A program made the position numbers and the translations under genes. A model generated the notes under the pieces. The model made no database searches and was not told where the DNA came from. It saw only the letters and a list, made by a program, of their open reading frames with translations. This document shows, piece by piece, positions 31,467 through 40,985 of a stretch of 64,000 bases of DNA (its first letter is position 1; each line of letters begins with the position of its first letter). The stretch spans positions 310,001 to 374,000 of the forward strand of contig NZ_CP080524.1 of assembly GCF_024746795.1 (NCBI RefSeq). Reading direction: 5' to 3'. The stretch comes from Mesorhizobium sp. AR10 (lineage in GTDB: Bacteria; Pseudomonadota; Alphaproteobacteria; Rhizobiales; Rhizobiaceae).

Positions 31467-32876
31467 TCAGGCCAATTCGGCGAACAAGCTGTTGTAGCCC
31501 GTTTTCGTGATTCGCACCTGAATAATGTCACCGATCTCACCGGCCTTTTCATCGACGATAACCGGCTGCAGCCATGGCGAACGGCCAACCTTCTGGCCGG
31601 CCTGACGGCCCGGCTTCTCAATCAGCGTATCGATGGTGCTGCCGACCAGGCTTGCGCCAAAATCCTGCTGCTGCTTCACAAGCAGGGCCTGTAGGCGCTG
31701 CAGGCGCTCGTCCTTGACGGTTTCCGGCACATGATCGGCCATGCCGGCGCCCGGCGTGCCGGGGCGCGGCGAATATTTGAACGAGAAGGCCGAGGCATAG
31801 TTTACCTGGCGGACAAGCTGCATCGTCGCCTCGAAATCGGCTTCCGTCTCGCCGGGAAAACCGACAATGAAGTCGCCGGAGAGCGCGATATCGCGGCGCG
31901 CGGCGCGAACACGGTCGAGCAGCCCCAGATAGTCCTTTGCGGTATGCCTGCGGTTCATCGCCTTGAGAATGCGGTCGGAACCGGATTGCACCGGCAGGTG
32001 CAGATAGGGCATCAGCGCCGGCAGATCCCGGTGCGCTGCAATCAGTTCGTCATCCATGTCGCGCGGATGGCTGGTGGTGTAGCGCAGCCTTGCCAGGCCG
32101 GGGATCTCGGCCAACCGGAACAGCAGGCGGCCAAGGCCCCATTCCTCGCCGTTTGCGCCCTTGCCATGCCAGGCATTGACGTTCTGGCCGAGCAGCGTCA
32201 CCTCGCGAACGCCGGCATCCGCCAGCCGCTCGGCCTCAGCGACAATCTGCGCCACCGGCCGCGACACTTCGGAGCCTCTGGTATAGGGCACGACGCAGAA
32301 GGTGCAGAACTTGTCGCAGCCTTCCTGAACGGTCAGGAACGCGGTGACGCCGCGCTTGATCACTTCGGCGCGCTTCGGTTGCGGCAGATGCTCGAACTTG
32401 TCCTCGACGGCGTAGTCGGTCTCGATGACCTTCTCGCCGCCGCGCACCCTTGCCAGCACGTCGGGCAGCCGGTGATAGGTCTGCGGGCCGATGACCAGAT
32501 CGACGGCCGGCGAGCGCCTGAGGATCTCCGCCCCTTCCGCCTGCGCGACGCAACCGGCGACGCCGATCAACATCTCGCGCCCGGCCAGAGCGCGTTCGGC
32601 CTTCATTTCGCGGATACGGCCGAGCTCGGAATAGACCTTTTCCGCCGCTTTCTCCCTGATATGACAGGTGTTGAGCAGCACCAGATCGGCCTCGCCGATG
32701 ATTTCGGTCGCCGCGTAGCCATCGGCGGCCAGCGCATCGGTCATGCGCTGCGAATCGTAGACGTTCATCTGGCAACCATAGGTCTTGACGAAGACCTTCC
32801 TGGTCGCGGCAGACGGCACGGCAGCGCTTTCGGCCGCAGCGTCGATATCGTCCCGTTCCATCGTGTTCAAATCCAT
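31467..32876 (-). CDS. miaB: tRNA-2-methylthio-N6-dimethylallyladenosine synthase
   Basis: MiaB is a radical-SAM enzyme that adds a methylthio group to A37 of tRNAs reading UNN codons. Visible are the N-terminal cluster cysteines in [15 protein letters not shown] and AGCVAQ, the radical SAM motif CDKFCTFC, and a C-terminal TRAM domain ([14 protein letters not shown] ... [12 protein letters not shown]). ATG 32876 ([10 protein letters not shown]) is chosen; ATG 32861 and a TTG at 32906 are possible. It is in the plsC-miaB-phoH-ybeY-corC run. Confidence 0.96.
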   Translation of the reverse strand: MDLNTMERDDIDAAAESAAVPSAATRKVFVKTYGCQMNVYDSQRMTDALAADGYAATEIIGEADLVLLNTCHIREKAAEKVYSELGRIREMKAERALAGREMLIGVAGCVAQAEGAEILRRSPAVDLVIGPQTYHRLPDVLARVRGGEKVIETDYAVEDKFEHLPQPKRAEVIKRGVTAFLTVQEGCDKFCTFCVVPYTRGSEVSRPVAQIVAEAERLADAGVREVTLLGQNVNAWHGKGANGEEWGLGRLLFRLAEIPGLARLRYTTSHPRDMDDELIAAHRDLPALMPYLHLPVQSGSDRILKAMNRRHTAKDYLGLLDRVRAARRDIALSGDFIVGFPGETEADFEATMQLVRQVNYASAFSFKYSPRPGTPGAGMADHVPETVKDERLQRLQALLVKQQQDFGASLVGSTIDTLIEKPGRQAGQKVGRSPWLQPVIVDEKAGEIGDIIQVRITKTGYNSLFAELA

Positions 32877-32939
32877 CCGGCGGCTTCTAACGCCTTTTGG
32901 CGACAAAAAACAGACGCTTTTGCCTGGAGCCCTTCTGGC

Positions 32940-33740
32940 TTAACGGCTCGGGCGCGGATCGGCGAGCCCAGCCTGCATCATCGCGCGCACCTGGCTTTCC
33001 ATCAGCCTTGCCGTTTCCTTGCGGTTCGAACCCTTGGAGAAGGCAACCGGCTCGCCGAAATGCACCTCGACGTCGAGGGCGTCTCCGGCCAGCAGCACCT
33101 TGAGATGCGGCATCAGGTCCTCGTCGCCGATCCAGGCGGCAAGCGGGCGATGCCGGCGGCCGAGCGGCACGCCATGCAGGCGCGTATAGGCGATCGCCAC
33201 CGGCTGGATGAACACCTGTTCCACCGCGCCTTCCGAGAGCGCCATAGAGGCGGCGCCGAACAGCGTGCTCTTGAAAGGCAGAATGGCGTTGCCGTCGCCA
33301 GTGGAGCCTTCGGCAAACAGCACCATGGCGTCGCCCTTGGCCATGCGGTTGGCGATCTCGCTCGCCTGGTCACCCGATGAGCGCTTGCGCTCGCGCTCAA
33401 TGAAGACGGTGCGCTGCAGCTTCGACAGCATGCCGATCAACGGCCAGCCTTCCATATCCGCCCTGGCGATGAACTTCACATCCACCATCGATCCCAGCAC
33501 CATGATGTCGGTCCAGGAGATGTGGTTGGACGCAACCAGCAAGGGGCGCTGGCTGGACAGCGTGCCCTTGACATGGATGCGCATGCCCAGCGCCTTGACG
33601 ATGAGCCTGTGCCAGGTTTTCAGGATGAACGTCTCACGCCACCAACCAGTCTTCATCGACAGTATCTGCAGCGGCACAAGGACCAGCGAGCCGACGATAA
33701 CGAGGCTCAGCGCCAGGAAAATCCTGATTTTTCCGATCAT
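32940..33740 (-). CDS. plsC: 1-acyl-sn-glycerol-3-phosphate acyltransferase
   Basis: PlsC-family acyltransferase of 266 residues, likely converting lysophosphatidic acid to phosphatidic acid at the inner membrane. It has an N-terminal hydrophobic segment (IFLALSLVIVGSLVLVPL), the catalytic HxxxxD motif as NHISWTDI (about 72-79), and the acceptor-binding FAEGSTGDG. Some rhizobial relatives make ornithine lipids or act on other lysolipids, so substrate is inferred. It is directly downstream of rimI. Confidence 0.88.
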   Translation of the reverse strand: MIGKIRIFLALSLVIVGSLVLVPLQILSMKTGWWRETFILKTWHRLIVKALGMRIHVKGTLSSQRPLLVASNHISWTDIMVLGSMVDVKFIARADMEGWPLIGMLSKLQRTVFIERERKRSSGDQASEIANRMAKGDAMVLFAEGSTGDGNAILPFKSTLFGAASMALSEGAVEQVFIQPVAIAYTRLHGVPLGRRHRPLAAWIGDEDLMPHLKVLLAGDALDVEVHFGEPVAFSKGSNRKETARLMESQVRAMMQAGLADPRPSR

Positions 33741-33766
33741 CCGTCTGGCCCCGCCCCGCGCTCTGG

Positions 33767-34258
33767 CTAGCGAAGATCGCGGCGCATGACAAGCGCACCG
33801 GTCGGCCCGTGCTCGGGCGATCGGTAATAGTTGGCGCGCTTGCCAACCTCGCGGAAGCCCAGCCGCCGGTAGAGCGCGATCGCGGCGACGTTGGTTTCGT
33901 CGACCTCGAGGAAGAGTGCCTCAGCGCGCTGCGCGTGCAGTTCGCGCAGCACGGCGTCCATCAATTGCCAGCCAAGCCCCTGGCGGCGATGCGAGCGTGC
34001 CACCGCCACGGTCAGGATCTCGCCTTCGCCCGCCGCCAGCCGCGCCAGCACGAAGCCGACCGGAGGCTTGGCGCCCTGCCCGGTCTCGCGGGCGGCATAG
34101 CCGAACACCGTATCCTGCTCGAGCAGTGCGGCGAATTCGCCATCGGTCCACGGTCGCACGAAATCCTCGCGATGCAGCACCGACACCGCCGGACTGTCGG
34201 CAATCGTCAGCGGCTCAAGCGCATAATCCCTGCGGCGCTGGAGGAAAGGAATGCGCAT
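33767..34258 (-). CDS. rimI: Ribosomal-protein-alanine N-acetyltransferase
   Basis: A 163-residue GNAT protein of the RimI type. The acetyl-CoA-binding loop is SHRRQGLGWQLM (about 90-101), and the end has NVAAIALYRRLGFREVGKRANYY, characteristic of RimI. The E. coli enzyme acetylates the N-terminus of S18. The ATG at 34258 shares its first base with the tsaB TAA stop, indicating coupling; tsaB-rimI is a standard pair. Confidence 0.9.
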   Translation of the reverse strand: MRIPFLQRRRDYALEPLTIADSPAVSVLHREDFVRPWTDGEFAALLEQDTVFGYAARETGQGAKPPVGFVLARLAAGEGEILTVAVARSHRRQGLGWQLMDAVLRELHAQRAEALFLEVDETNVAAIALYRRLGFREVGKRANYYRSPEHGPTGALVMRRDLR

Positions 34259-34935
34259 TATTTCTCTTGCCTCGAAAGAATGAAACCGGCCTGCGGCTTT
34301 GCGTCGGCGCCACGCAGATAAAGCGGTTTCGGCTTTTCGCCTGCGCCCTTGGCGGCGGCGAGCCGGGCATAGACCGCGATGTCGGCGGTGGCTAACGTCG
34401 GCCCGATGTCGAAGGCGCGCCCGGCCGACGCGGCAATTTGCAATGCCGCGGTGCCGGCGAGGACCGGAGACTTGTCCGCCGCCATAGCGGCGGCTTGCGA
34501 GAACGTGGTCACTGCCGGACCATACATCAGAACCGACAATTCATCGTAAAGCGTTGCATGGATCTCCTCGCGCCCGGCGTCGAGCGCGGCCAACACGACG
34601 CGGCCGGGAAAAATCATTGCTGCTTCCGCGGCGAGTGCATCCAGCGTCGTCACCCCGATCGCCGGGATTTTCAGCGCCAGCGCCAGGCCGCGCGCCGCCG
34701 ACACGCCGACACGCAGGCCGGTGAACGAGCCGGGGCCGATGGAGACAGCGATGGCGCCGAGGCCGGCATAGTCGGTTCCGCTCGCCTTCAACGCCGCATC
34801 GATGACAGCCATCAGATGCTCGGCATGGCCCTTGCCCAAGTCGAGCACCGAGCGGCCAAGCTCTTTCCCGGCCGCCGCGTCATAGACGCAGGCGGCGCAG
34901 AGATTGGCGGCACAGTCGATGGCGAGCAACTTCAT
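34258..34935 (-). CDS. tsaB: tRNA threonylcarbamoyladenosine protein TsaB
   Basis: TsaB is the non-catalytic partner of TsaD in N6-threonylcarbamoyladenosine (t6A37) formation. The 225-residue ASKHA-fold protein starts LLAIDCAANLCAACV and has the signature SIGPGSFTGLRVGVSAARGLA (about 63-83) and GVTTLDALA. ATG 34935 is chosen; the in-frame ATG at 34977 adds 14 residues. It lies upstream of rimI and 114 bases downstream of the DUF1513 gene. Confidence 0.94.
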   Translation of the reverse strand: MKLLAIDCAANLCAACVYDAAAGKELGRSVLDLGKGHAEHLMAVIDAALKASGTDYAGLGAIAVSIGPGSFTGLRVGVSAARGLALALKIPAIGVTTLDALAAEAAMIFPGRVVLAALDAGREEIHATLYDELSVLMYGPAVTTFSQAAAMAADKSPVLAGTAALQIAASAGRAFDIGPTLATADIAVYARLAAAKGAGEKPKPLYLRGADAKPQAGFILSRQEK

Positions 34936-35049
34936 GAGGCGGCCGGTTCGAGAAACAAATGCCCCTGTGCCTGCCATGGCTCATCCCCGCAAGAGGATAG
35001 TGCATAAATTGTTGAGCGGCTTGCTTCGCCAGGACCAAAGGCCGGAAGC

Positions 35050-36156
35050 CTATGCGGCCTGTTCGATGCGCAGCATATGGTTGTCCCAGACATAGTCCGG
35101 CTCGGATCGTGTCGCACCATCGGCTTCGACGATTTCACCGGCACCGGTCGTCGCCATAAAGCTCGCTTTATCCGGCGCCACGCCGCAAACCTCGACCAGC
35201 GCGTTGGTGGCGACGACGCGGCCGCTGGCCACATCAATGACGGCCAGCGAATTGCCCTCCGGCGAGGACACGGCAACCGTACCGGCCGCCGGGTTGGCGG
35301 CGACCGAGCCTATGTAATTCCTGAAGCCGGAGAGCACATCCTGTGGCATGTCGAGCAGTTGCAAATCCTTGCCGCGCGCGGCGCGGCCGACCAACAGCGG
35401 ACGATCGGTGCCCGGCCCCCTGTACTGGCAGCCGAACCAGACCGTGCCGGATTGATCGGCATCCATGTGGCGGATCGACAGCTGGTGCAGCGCCGGCGGC
35501 AGTTCGTGCTTTTCGATGAGGTCGCCGGTGAGGCGGTCGACCAACACGTAGGACGGCTTCATCGTCGCGATGTTGAGCTCGGCGCGGCCGAAATCCGGAT
35601 GGGTTTCGATGCCGCCATTGGCAATGGCCAGCGTCCTGCCGTCGCCCAGCAGCAGAAGCTCGTGCGAACCCATGCCGTAGGTCGGGAACTCGCCGATACG
35701 GCTGAACTTCGCCCGCGCGTCATAGACGCCGACGACCCCGGCGGCATTGTCGAAATCGTTCTCGGTGGCGTAGAGCAGTGCGCCATCGGTCGAGAAGACG
35801 CCATGGCCGAAGAAATGACGGCCGGTGATGCTGGCTATGGTCTGCGGTTTGTCACGGCCCGTGTGGTCGAAGACCACCGCGAAGGTGCCGGGCTGCCTGG
35901 CGAAGACCACCGAGCGTTTCGAAACCGGATCGAAGGTGACGTCGTGGCCGCGATCGGGCAGGTCGATCGAATGCAGCACCTTGCCGATCTCGGACAGGAC
36001 GGCGGCGCCATAGCTGCCATCACGCTTGACGAAGGCGGTGGCAAAGACAGCATCCGTGGCAAGTGTCTTCGCCCACGCCGCCGGCGCCATCGCAGCCACG
36101 AAGCCTGTGCCAGCGGCCCTTAGAAAATCGCGGCGGTCGATCAACGGCGTGCGCAT
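35050..36156 (-). CDS. DUF1513 Tat-exported beta-propeller protein
   Basis: A 368-residue protein with a twin-arginine signal (DRRDFLRAAGTGFVAAMAPA, about 6-25), so it is exported folded, and a body of beta-propeller-like repeats (GHDVTFDP, GHGVFSTDGALLYATEND, GMGSHELLLLGDGRTLAIANGG). This matches DUF1513, found beside imelysins and di-haem oxidoreductases in iron-regulated clusters. ATG 36156 lies 2 bases after the imelysin stop; a TTG at 36162 is also open. It is the last gene of the Irr-box operon. Biochemical role unknown. Confidence 0.88.
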   Translation of the reverse strand: MRTPLIDRRDFLRAAGTGFVAAMAPAAWAKTLATDAVFATAFVKRDGSYGAAVLSEIGKVLHSIDLPDRGHDVTFDPVSKRSVVFARQPGTFAVVFDHTGRDKPQTIASITGRHFFGHGVFSTDGALLYATENDFDNAAGVVGVYDARAKFSRIGEFPTYGMGSHELLLLGDGRTLAIANGGIETHPDFGRAELNIATMKPSYVLVDRLTGDLIEKHELPPALHQLSIRHMDADQSGTVWFGCQYRGPGTDRPLLVGRAARGKDLQLLDMPQDVLSGFRNYIGSVAANPAAGTVAVSSPEGNSLAVIDVASGRVVATNALVEVCGVAPDKASFMATTGAGEIVEADGATRSEPDYVWDNHMLRIEQAA

Positions 36157-36158
36157 TG

Positions 36159-37238
36159 TCAATCTCCGTCGAGGGAGGAGAACCCGGCGGTCAGGCCGAA
36201 TTCGGCGGTGAGCCTGGTGCCGATCAGTGTGGTCAGGCTGGACGTCACCAGCGCGAAATAGTCGAGTTTTGCGCGCAGCACCGGGTCGGCGAGCGCCTTG
36301 TCGACCGGACCTCCGATGGATTTTGCGGTGTCAGCTCCGTTGACTAGCTGGATGTGGATCGATTCCGCCATCCAGCGCGCATCAGGCGACAGCGCATCGC
36401 CAAGCTGCGAGGCCTGGAACAGCGCATCCATGCCCGACAGGTTTCCGGCGAGCGAGCGAGCGGTGTTTTGCGAACGCCAGTAAATGGCCTGTTTCGGCTT
36501 GTCGGCCTCCGGGCTGCTGCCGAAAAACCCTTTCAGACGCACGTCGCGGACCATTTCCAGCTCGTTGATGAAGACACCCACCAGTTCGGTCACCGCTTCG
36601 GTGCCGTCGCGGTAGAGCGCATTCTGCGGTCCCGGGTTGGCCCAGAGTGCGGCAAACCCATCGGGTTTGTTCCAGGCGTCGCTGACATCGGCGGCCATGG
36701 TTTCGACGTTGCCGGCCACCGCCGCGCCATAGGCGCAGCGGTAGGCATCATCCTTGCCGGCGAGTGCCTCGGCGCCGTCGCCGTAGAGCACGAATTCCAG
36801 CGCGCCCAAGCCCTGCATGGCGACGCTCTTTCCCGCCAGCTGTACCGCATCGGTGGCGGTCGGATCCTTGTCGGCCAGTGCGGCCTGGACCTGCTTCAGG
36901 CCGATGCTCTTGCGATCCGGCCAATACAGGATGCGTTCCAGCCGGTTGTTCTCCTTGATCGGGCCGAAACCGATGATTTCGGCTGATGACCAGGCATCGA
37001 CCGTACCGGAGAATTCGGTGCGCGCGGCATCGAGGCCAGCTTGCGAGGGTGCGTCGCAAAGCGCGTGCATCGCCTTGCTCAATCGGCCGGCATGGTCGTG
37101 CAGGCTGGCATAGGCCGGGCGGACGAAGCTGTCGATCGCCCGCTGAATGACGTCGGAGGCCTTCACCGCCGCGGAGGCAGGCAAGACACCGAACAGAACC
37201 AGCGGAAGAACGAGAACCAGCGCAGAACGCTTCAGCAT
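36159..37238 (-). CDS. Imelysin-family protein, second copy
   Basis: A 359-residue exported protein of the imelysin (insulin-cleaving-like, M75) family. The signal peptide is RSALVLVLPLVLFGVLPASA. The family core appears as NRLERILYWPDR and QGLGALEFVLYGDGAEAL. The GxHxxE motif of M75 proteins is replaced by GLGALE, losing the histidine. ATG 37238 overlaps the di-haem gene stop by one base (TGATG). Family members are thought to bind iron or haem in the periplasm. It belongs to the operon headed by the longer imelysin gene. Confidence 0.88.
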   Translation of the reverse strand: MLKRSALVLVLPLVLFGVLPASAAVKASDVIQRAIDSFVRPAYASLHDHAGRLSKAMHALCDAPSQAGLDAARTEFSGTVDAWSSAEIIGFGPIKENNRLERILYWPDRKSIGLKQVQAALADKDPTATDAVQLAGKSVAMQGLGALEFVLYGDGAEALAGKDDAYRCAYGAAVAGNVETMAADVSDAWNKPDGFAALWANPGPQNALYRDGTEAVTELVGVFINELEMVRDVRLKGFFGSSPEADKPKQAIYWRSQNTARSLAGNLSGMDALFQASQLGDALSPDARWMAESIHIQLVNGADTAKSIGGPVDKALADPVLRAKLDYFALVTSSLTTLIGTRLTAEFGLTAGFSSLDGD

Positions 37239-38845
37239 CAGAGTGACTCCAGGAATTTGACCAGCGCATCGCGGTCGGTAGCATTGGCAGCGGCAAAACG
37301 GTCGCGCGCCTTCTGCCCCTCGCCGCCATGCCAAAGGATGGCCTCGGCCAGGCTGCGCGCGCGCCCGTCATGCAGAAAGAAAGTGTTGCCGTTGACGGTC
37401 TGGGTAAGGCCGATGCCCCACAGTGGCGGGGTTCGCCATTCACTGCCCGTCGCCTCGCCCACGGCCTGCCCATCGGCGAGATCCGGGCCCATGTCATGCA
37501 GCAGAAAGTCGGAATACGGCCAGATCAGCTGGAAGGCCCGCGCCTTATTGGGCGTGCCGCGCCGGGTGACGAATTTCGGCGTATGGCAGGAAATGCAGCC
37601 CATGTCATAAAACAGCTTCTTGCCGGCAAGCACATCGGGTTTATCGAGATCGCGCCGCGCCGGCACGGCAAGGTTCTGCGAATAGAAGGTGACGAGGTCC
37701 ATGACCGGCGGCGGTGCCTCGACCGGACCGAGGCGCTTCTGCACACCGTTCGGCATGGTCAGACATGCCTTCTCGGCATCGGTGCAATCGCCCCAGTGTT
37801 TCGGCACGTCCGGCGTTGAAATACCGATATCGCCGGCGAAAGCGTCCGCCGCCTGCTCGCGGATCGACGGTGTCTGTGCCTTCCAGCCGAAGCGGCCGAG
37901 CGTCAGTTCGCCGCTCTGGCTGTCGCGCACGATGTTGGGCTTGCCCGAAATACCGTCATTGTTCCGGTCGTCGGGATCGGCAAGGGCGAGAATGTCGGCC
38001 GGAGCGATCTGCTCGATCAGGCCGAGACCAATCATCGGTGGTGTCAGGCGCGGCGACAGCGTGGTGTGCGGGTCGAGCGGTCCGTAAGCCAGGCCGTCGA
38101 CCGAATAGCTGGGTTTGCGCAATGAAACGACACTGCCGTCGTCGAGCGTCACCTTTTCTTCCCTGTAGTCGACATGCATCCTGCCTTCGCCCGGCAGACC
38201 CGGAACCGCCAATTCCTGCAATTGCGTGCCGTAGACCGGGTCGGGGAAGTTGAGCGCCTTGTGGTCGGCAATCTCTGCCTTCTCTTCCTCGCTGCTGGCT
38301 TGCCGCGCCAGCCGCAGGAACATGGAGGTGGTGCCGCTGTCGCCTTCCGGCGGATGACCGCGGCCGTCCTTCAGATGGCAATTCTGGCAGGCCCGTTCAT
38401 TGAACAGCGGGCCAAGCCCGTCCGAGGCTTGCGTCGACGAGGGCGACGACACCCAGTTCTTGCGGAAGAGGGCATTGCCGAGCTTGAAGTTGCCCTCTTC
38501 CTCGAAGGTGATGTTGGTGGCGGATTGCGAGAAAGCGTCCCTGCTGACGTCCTTCTTCGACGTGCCGGCGCCGCCTTGCATCAACTCGAATGGTTCGGGT
38601 TTTGAAAAATCAGTGGTCGGCCTGGTGACGGCAATGACGCGCGCCAGGTCTTTCGGCGTGAGGTCAGTGCGGTCGGTGGCAAGGCTGATCGGCTCCGGCG
38701 CGCCGGCCTGGGCCGAAGCCGTCAGTGTCATCACGAGGCCAAGCGAAAACCCGCGAAACAACTGGTAGCGCGGTTTTTTCAGGGGCGGCAGGCCGTGATC
38801 GTCGGCCCGCCGCAAGCGGCGCACAACGTCTAAGGGGCGCCGCAT
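37238..38845 (-). CDS. Di-haem c-type oxidoreductase (DUF1111, 'thiol oxidoreductase')
   Basis: A 535-residue periplasmic cytochrome with a signal region near residues 30-48 and two CxxCH haem sites: ACQNCHLKDGRG (about 135-146) and GCISCHTPKF near 430. The last third resembles MauG/cytochrome c peroxidase-type haem domains (FLLHDMGPDLADG, FLHDGRARSLAEAILWHGGEG). DUF1111 proteins next to imelysins are iron-regulated in pseudomonads and cyanobacteria. Redox partner and substrate are unknown. It lies 12 bases downstream of bfr and overlaps the next imelysin. Confidence 0.88.
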   Translation of the reverse strand: MRRPLDVVRRLRRADDHGLPPLKKPRYQLFRGFSLGLVMTLTASAQAGAPEPISLATDRTDLTPKDLARVIAVTRPTTDFSKPEPFELMQGGAGTSKKDVSRDAFSQSATNITFEEEGNFKLGNALFRKNWVSSPSSTQASDGLGPLFNERACQNCHLKDGRGHPPEGDSGTTSMFLRLARQASSEEEKAEIADHKALNFPDPVYGTQLQELAVPGLPGEGRMHVDYREEKVTLDDGSVVSLRKPSYSVDGLAYGPLDPHTTLSPRLTPPMIGLGLIEQIAPADILALADPDDRNNDGISGKPNIVRDSQSGELTLGRFGWKAQTPSIREQAADAFAGDIGISTPDVPKHWGDCTDAEKACLTMPNGVQKRLGPVEAPPPVMDLVTFYSQNLAVPARRDLDKPDVLAGKKLFYDMGCISCHTPKFVTRRGTPNKARAFQLIWPYSDFLLHDMGPDLADGQAVGEATGSEWRTPPLWGIGLTQTVNGNTFFLHDGRARSLAEAILWHGGEGQKARDRFAAANATDRDALVKFLESL

Positions 38846-38857
38846 TCCCGCATGTCC

Positions 38858-39343
38858 TTATTCCGCTTCGTCGGCCGATGCGGCGTTGAGCTGGCCGTAT
38901 TTTTCTTCACCGATCGAAGCGAGCAGGTCGAGTTGCGTCTCGAGGAAGTCGATATGACCCTCCTCGTCAGCCAGCAATTCCTCGAACAGTTTCATCGTCA
39001 CGTAGTCGCCTGCTTCGTTGCAGATCTCACGCGAGCGCTTGTAGGCGGTGCGTGCGTCATACTCGCCGGCAAGATCGGATTCGAGCACTTCCTTCACATT
39101 CTGGCCGATGCGCAAAGGCGCCACGGACTGCAGGTTCGGATGTCCTTCGAGAAAGATGATACGGGCCACCAGCTTGTCGGCATGGTGCATTTCCTCGATC
39201 GATTCGGCTCGTTCCTTCTTCGCCAGTTTGGCGTATCCCCAGTCTTCCAGCAGACGGAAATGCACCCAATACTGATTGACGGCTCCAAGCTCCAGAAAAA
39301 GAGCCTCGTTAAGCCGCTCGATGATCTGCTTTTCGCCTTTCAT
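38858..39343 (-). CDS. bfr: Bacterioferritin
   Basis: Bacterioferritin is a 24-subunit haem-containing iron store. The 161-residue subunit keeps the ferroxidase ligands Glu18, Glu51, His54, Glu94, Glu127 and His130, and the haem ligand Met52 in EEMHHAD. ATG 39343 ([11 protein letters not shown]) matches known Bfr starts; the open frame further upstream is a shadow of bfd. It overlaps the 3' end of bfd by 35 bases in another frame. Its position behind an Irr box fits repression under iron limitation. Confidence 0.97.
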   Translation of the reverse strand: MKGEKQIIERLNEALFLELGAVNQYWVHFRLLEDWGYAKLAKKERAESIEEMHHADKLVARIIFLEGHPNLQSVAPLRIGQNVKEVLESDLAGEYDARTAYKRSREICNEAGDYVTMKLFEELLADEEGHIDFLETQLDLLASIGEEKYGQLNAASADEAE

Positions 39344-39620
39344 GGGTTCTGCTCCCGTATTGGACGCGCAGGCCTCTGACGCGATCCAGGTGTGAAACGA
39401 CATCCACGCCGCTCGCCTCCGAGCGGGCGTGGTAATTTTCGGTGACCCGAATGATCGTTTCGACCACATTTGGGAAGCAGCCGCAACAGCGACCGCGCTT
39501 CTGCATGGCATGATAGATCTTCGCCGGCACGATAAGTTGCCAGGGATCCTGATCCAGCAGCCCGACGATCGTCTGCTCGATCTCCTTTTCAGTGATGATG
39601 TTGCAATGGCAGATCAGCAT
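39309..39620 (-). CDS. bfd: Bacterioferritin-associated ferredoxin
   Basis: Bfd is a small [2Fe-2S] protein that docks on bacterioferritin and reduces its core so iron is released. The 103-residue product has the cluster ligands Cys4-x-Cys6 (MLICHC) and Cys45-xx-Cys48 in RCCGCFP. The part after residue 70 (basic, no recognisable fold) exceeds the family norm and runs 35 bases into bfr. It lies 63 bases after the first imelysin gene. A [2Fe-2S]-ferredoxin-type reductase gene lies across the promoter at 41438. Confidence 0.92.
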   Translation of the reverse strand: MLICHCNIITEKEIEQTIVGLLDQDPWQLIVPAKIYHAMQKRGRCCGCFPNVVETIIRVTENYHARSEASGVDVVSHLDRVRGLRVQYGSRTHERRKADHRAA

Positions 39621-39683
39621 TTATTTGCTCTGGCTGACGGCTCGCTCCCTCCGCGCCGTGTGGCTGGTTTTCTCAATCGAGCC

Positions 39684-40985
39684 TTATTTGAACACCTTGT
39701 CCGGCGCGTCGAGGCTGTCGGAGCCTTCGAAGGCGATGTTGGTGAGCTTCAGGGAGCCAACGGCGCGTTCGATGGACTTGGTCTGGTCGATCAGCGCGTC
39801 GATTGCCGCCTGCACGGTGGCATTGCCTTCGGTGTTGCCCTCGGCGATCTGCTGGTCATAGGCCTCGCCGGCCAGCGCCCGCGCCTTGATGGCTTCCATC
39901 TTGGCGACCGAGACGTCGAGCTTATCCGACAGTTCCTTGTCGATCGCCGGATCGGCAGCCTTCACCATATCGTGCACCGACGGCCCTTGAACGACGGTGC
40001 CGTCGAGGCGCGTGTAGCTGGCGAGATAGGCGGCGCGAATGCCGATGGCGTCATAGAGATGGGAATCGTAGGTGTTGTCGGAGAAGCAGTCATGCTCCTC
40101 TTCCGGATCGTGTAGCAGCAGGCCGAGCTTCATGCGCTCGCCGGCCAGTTCGCCATAGGACAGCGATCCCATGCCGGTGAAGATGGTCGAGATGCCGGCA
40201 TTCGGCTCGCCGTCGACGAGGTTCTTGCGGGCGGCGCCGCCTTCCTTCCAGTCGTTGACCATATCCTGCAGGTCGGAAACCAGAAGGTCGCTCGCCGATT
40301 TCAGATATTGCGCGCGGCGATCGCAATTGCCGCCGGTGCAATTGGCAAGGTCGTAGTCGGTGTAGGGTCTCTCGCCGGCGCCCGGGCCGGTGCCGTGCAG
40401 GTCCTGGCCCCAGAGCAGAAATTCGATGGCGTGATAGCCGGTCGCCACATTGGCCTCGATGCCGCCAGCTTCCTGCAGCGTGCCGGACAGGAATTCCGGC
40501 GTCAGGTTGGTGGCGTCGACCTTCTTGCCGTTGATCTCGATCGACTTGTTGGCGATCACATTGGCGGTGTAGAGCGCATTGGCGTCCGACTCGGTGCCGT
40601 AGCTCTTGGCGACATAGTCGATCAGGCCTTCGTCCAGCGGCCAGGAGTTCACCTTGCCTTCCCAGTCGTCGACGATCTTGTTGCCGAAACGGTAGACTTC
40701 GGTCTGCTGGTAGGGGACACGCGATGCCTTCCAGGCTTCACGTGCGGCGGTCAGCGTTTCCACCGAAGGCTTGGCGAGCAGCGCATCGACGGCCTTGTCG
40801 AGCACCTGCGCGGTGGTCAGCGAATCCTCATATTTGGCGAGCGCGATGTCGGAATAGGTCTTGATGACCGCTTTGGCATCGGTTTCCGCTCTGGCCGGCA
40901 GCACGAACACCGCCGCCGTCAGCAGCGCCGTGGCACCGATCGCTGCAAGCCTTGAGCCATATCGTGCCGTGATCATCGCTCTCAT
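39684..40985 (-). CDS. Imelysin-family iron-regulated protein (IrpA-like)
   Basis: A 433-residue exported imelysin with signal peptide LAAIGATALLTAAVFVLPARA. It keeps the M75 motif GxHxxE as GYHAIEFLLWGQDL (about 190-203) and other family landmarks: SWPLDEGLIDYV, NVIANKSIEINGKKV, RPYTDYDLANCTGGNCDRR. ATG 40985 has GAGGAG nine bases upstream; the frame is open to 41066 without a better site. Imelysin proteins of this size (IrpA, IcmP) are iron-regulated. It is the first gene of the operon and its promoter region carries a perfect Irr box. Confidence 0.92.
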   Translation of the reverse strand: MRAMITARYGSRLAAIGATALLTAAVFVLPARAETDAKAVIKTYSDIALAKYEDSLTTAQVLDKAVDALLAKPSVETLTAAREAWKASRVPYQQTEVYRFGNKIVDDWEGKVNSWPLDEGLIDYVAKSYGTESDANALYTANVIANKSIEINGKKVDATNLTPEFLSGTLQEAGGIEANVATGYHAIEFLLWGQDLHGTGPGAGERPYTDYDLANCTGGNCDRRAQYLKSASDLLVSDLQDMVNDWKEGGAARKNLVDGEPNAGISTIFTGMGSLSYGELAGERMKLGLLLHDPEEEHDCFSDNTYDSHLYDAIGIRAAYLASYTRLDGTVVQGPSVHDMVKAADPAIDKELSDKLDVSVAKMEAIKARALAGEAYDQQIAEGNTEGNATVQAAIDALIDQTKSIERAVGSLKLTNIAFEGSDSLDAPDKVFK

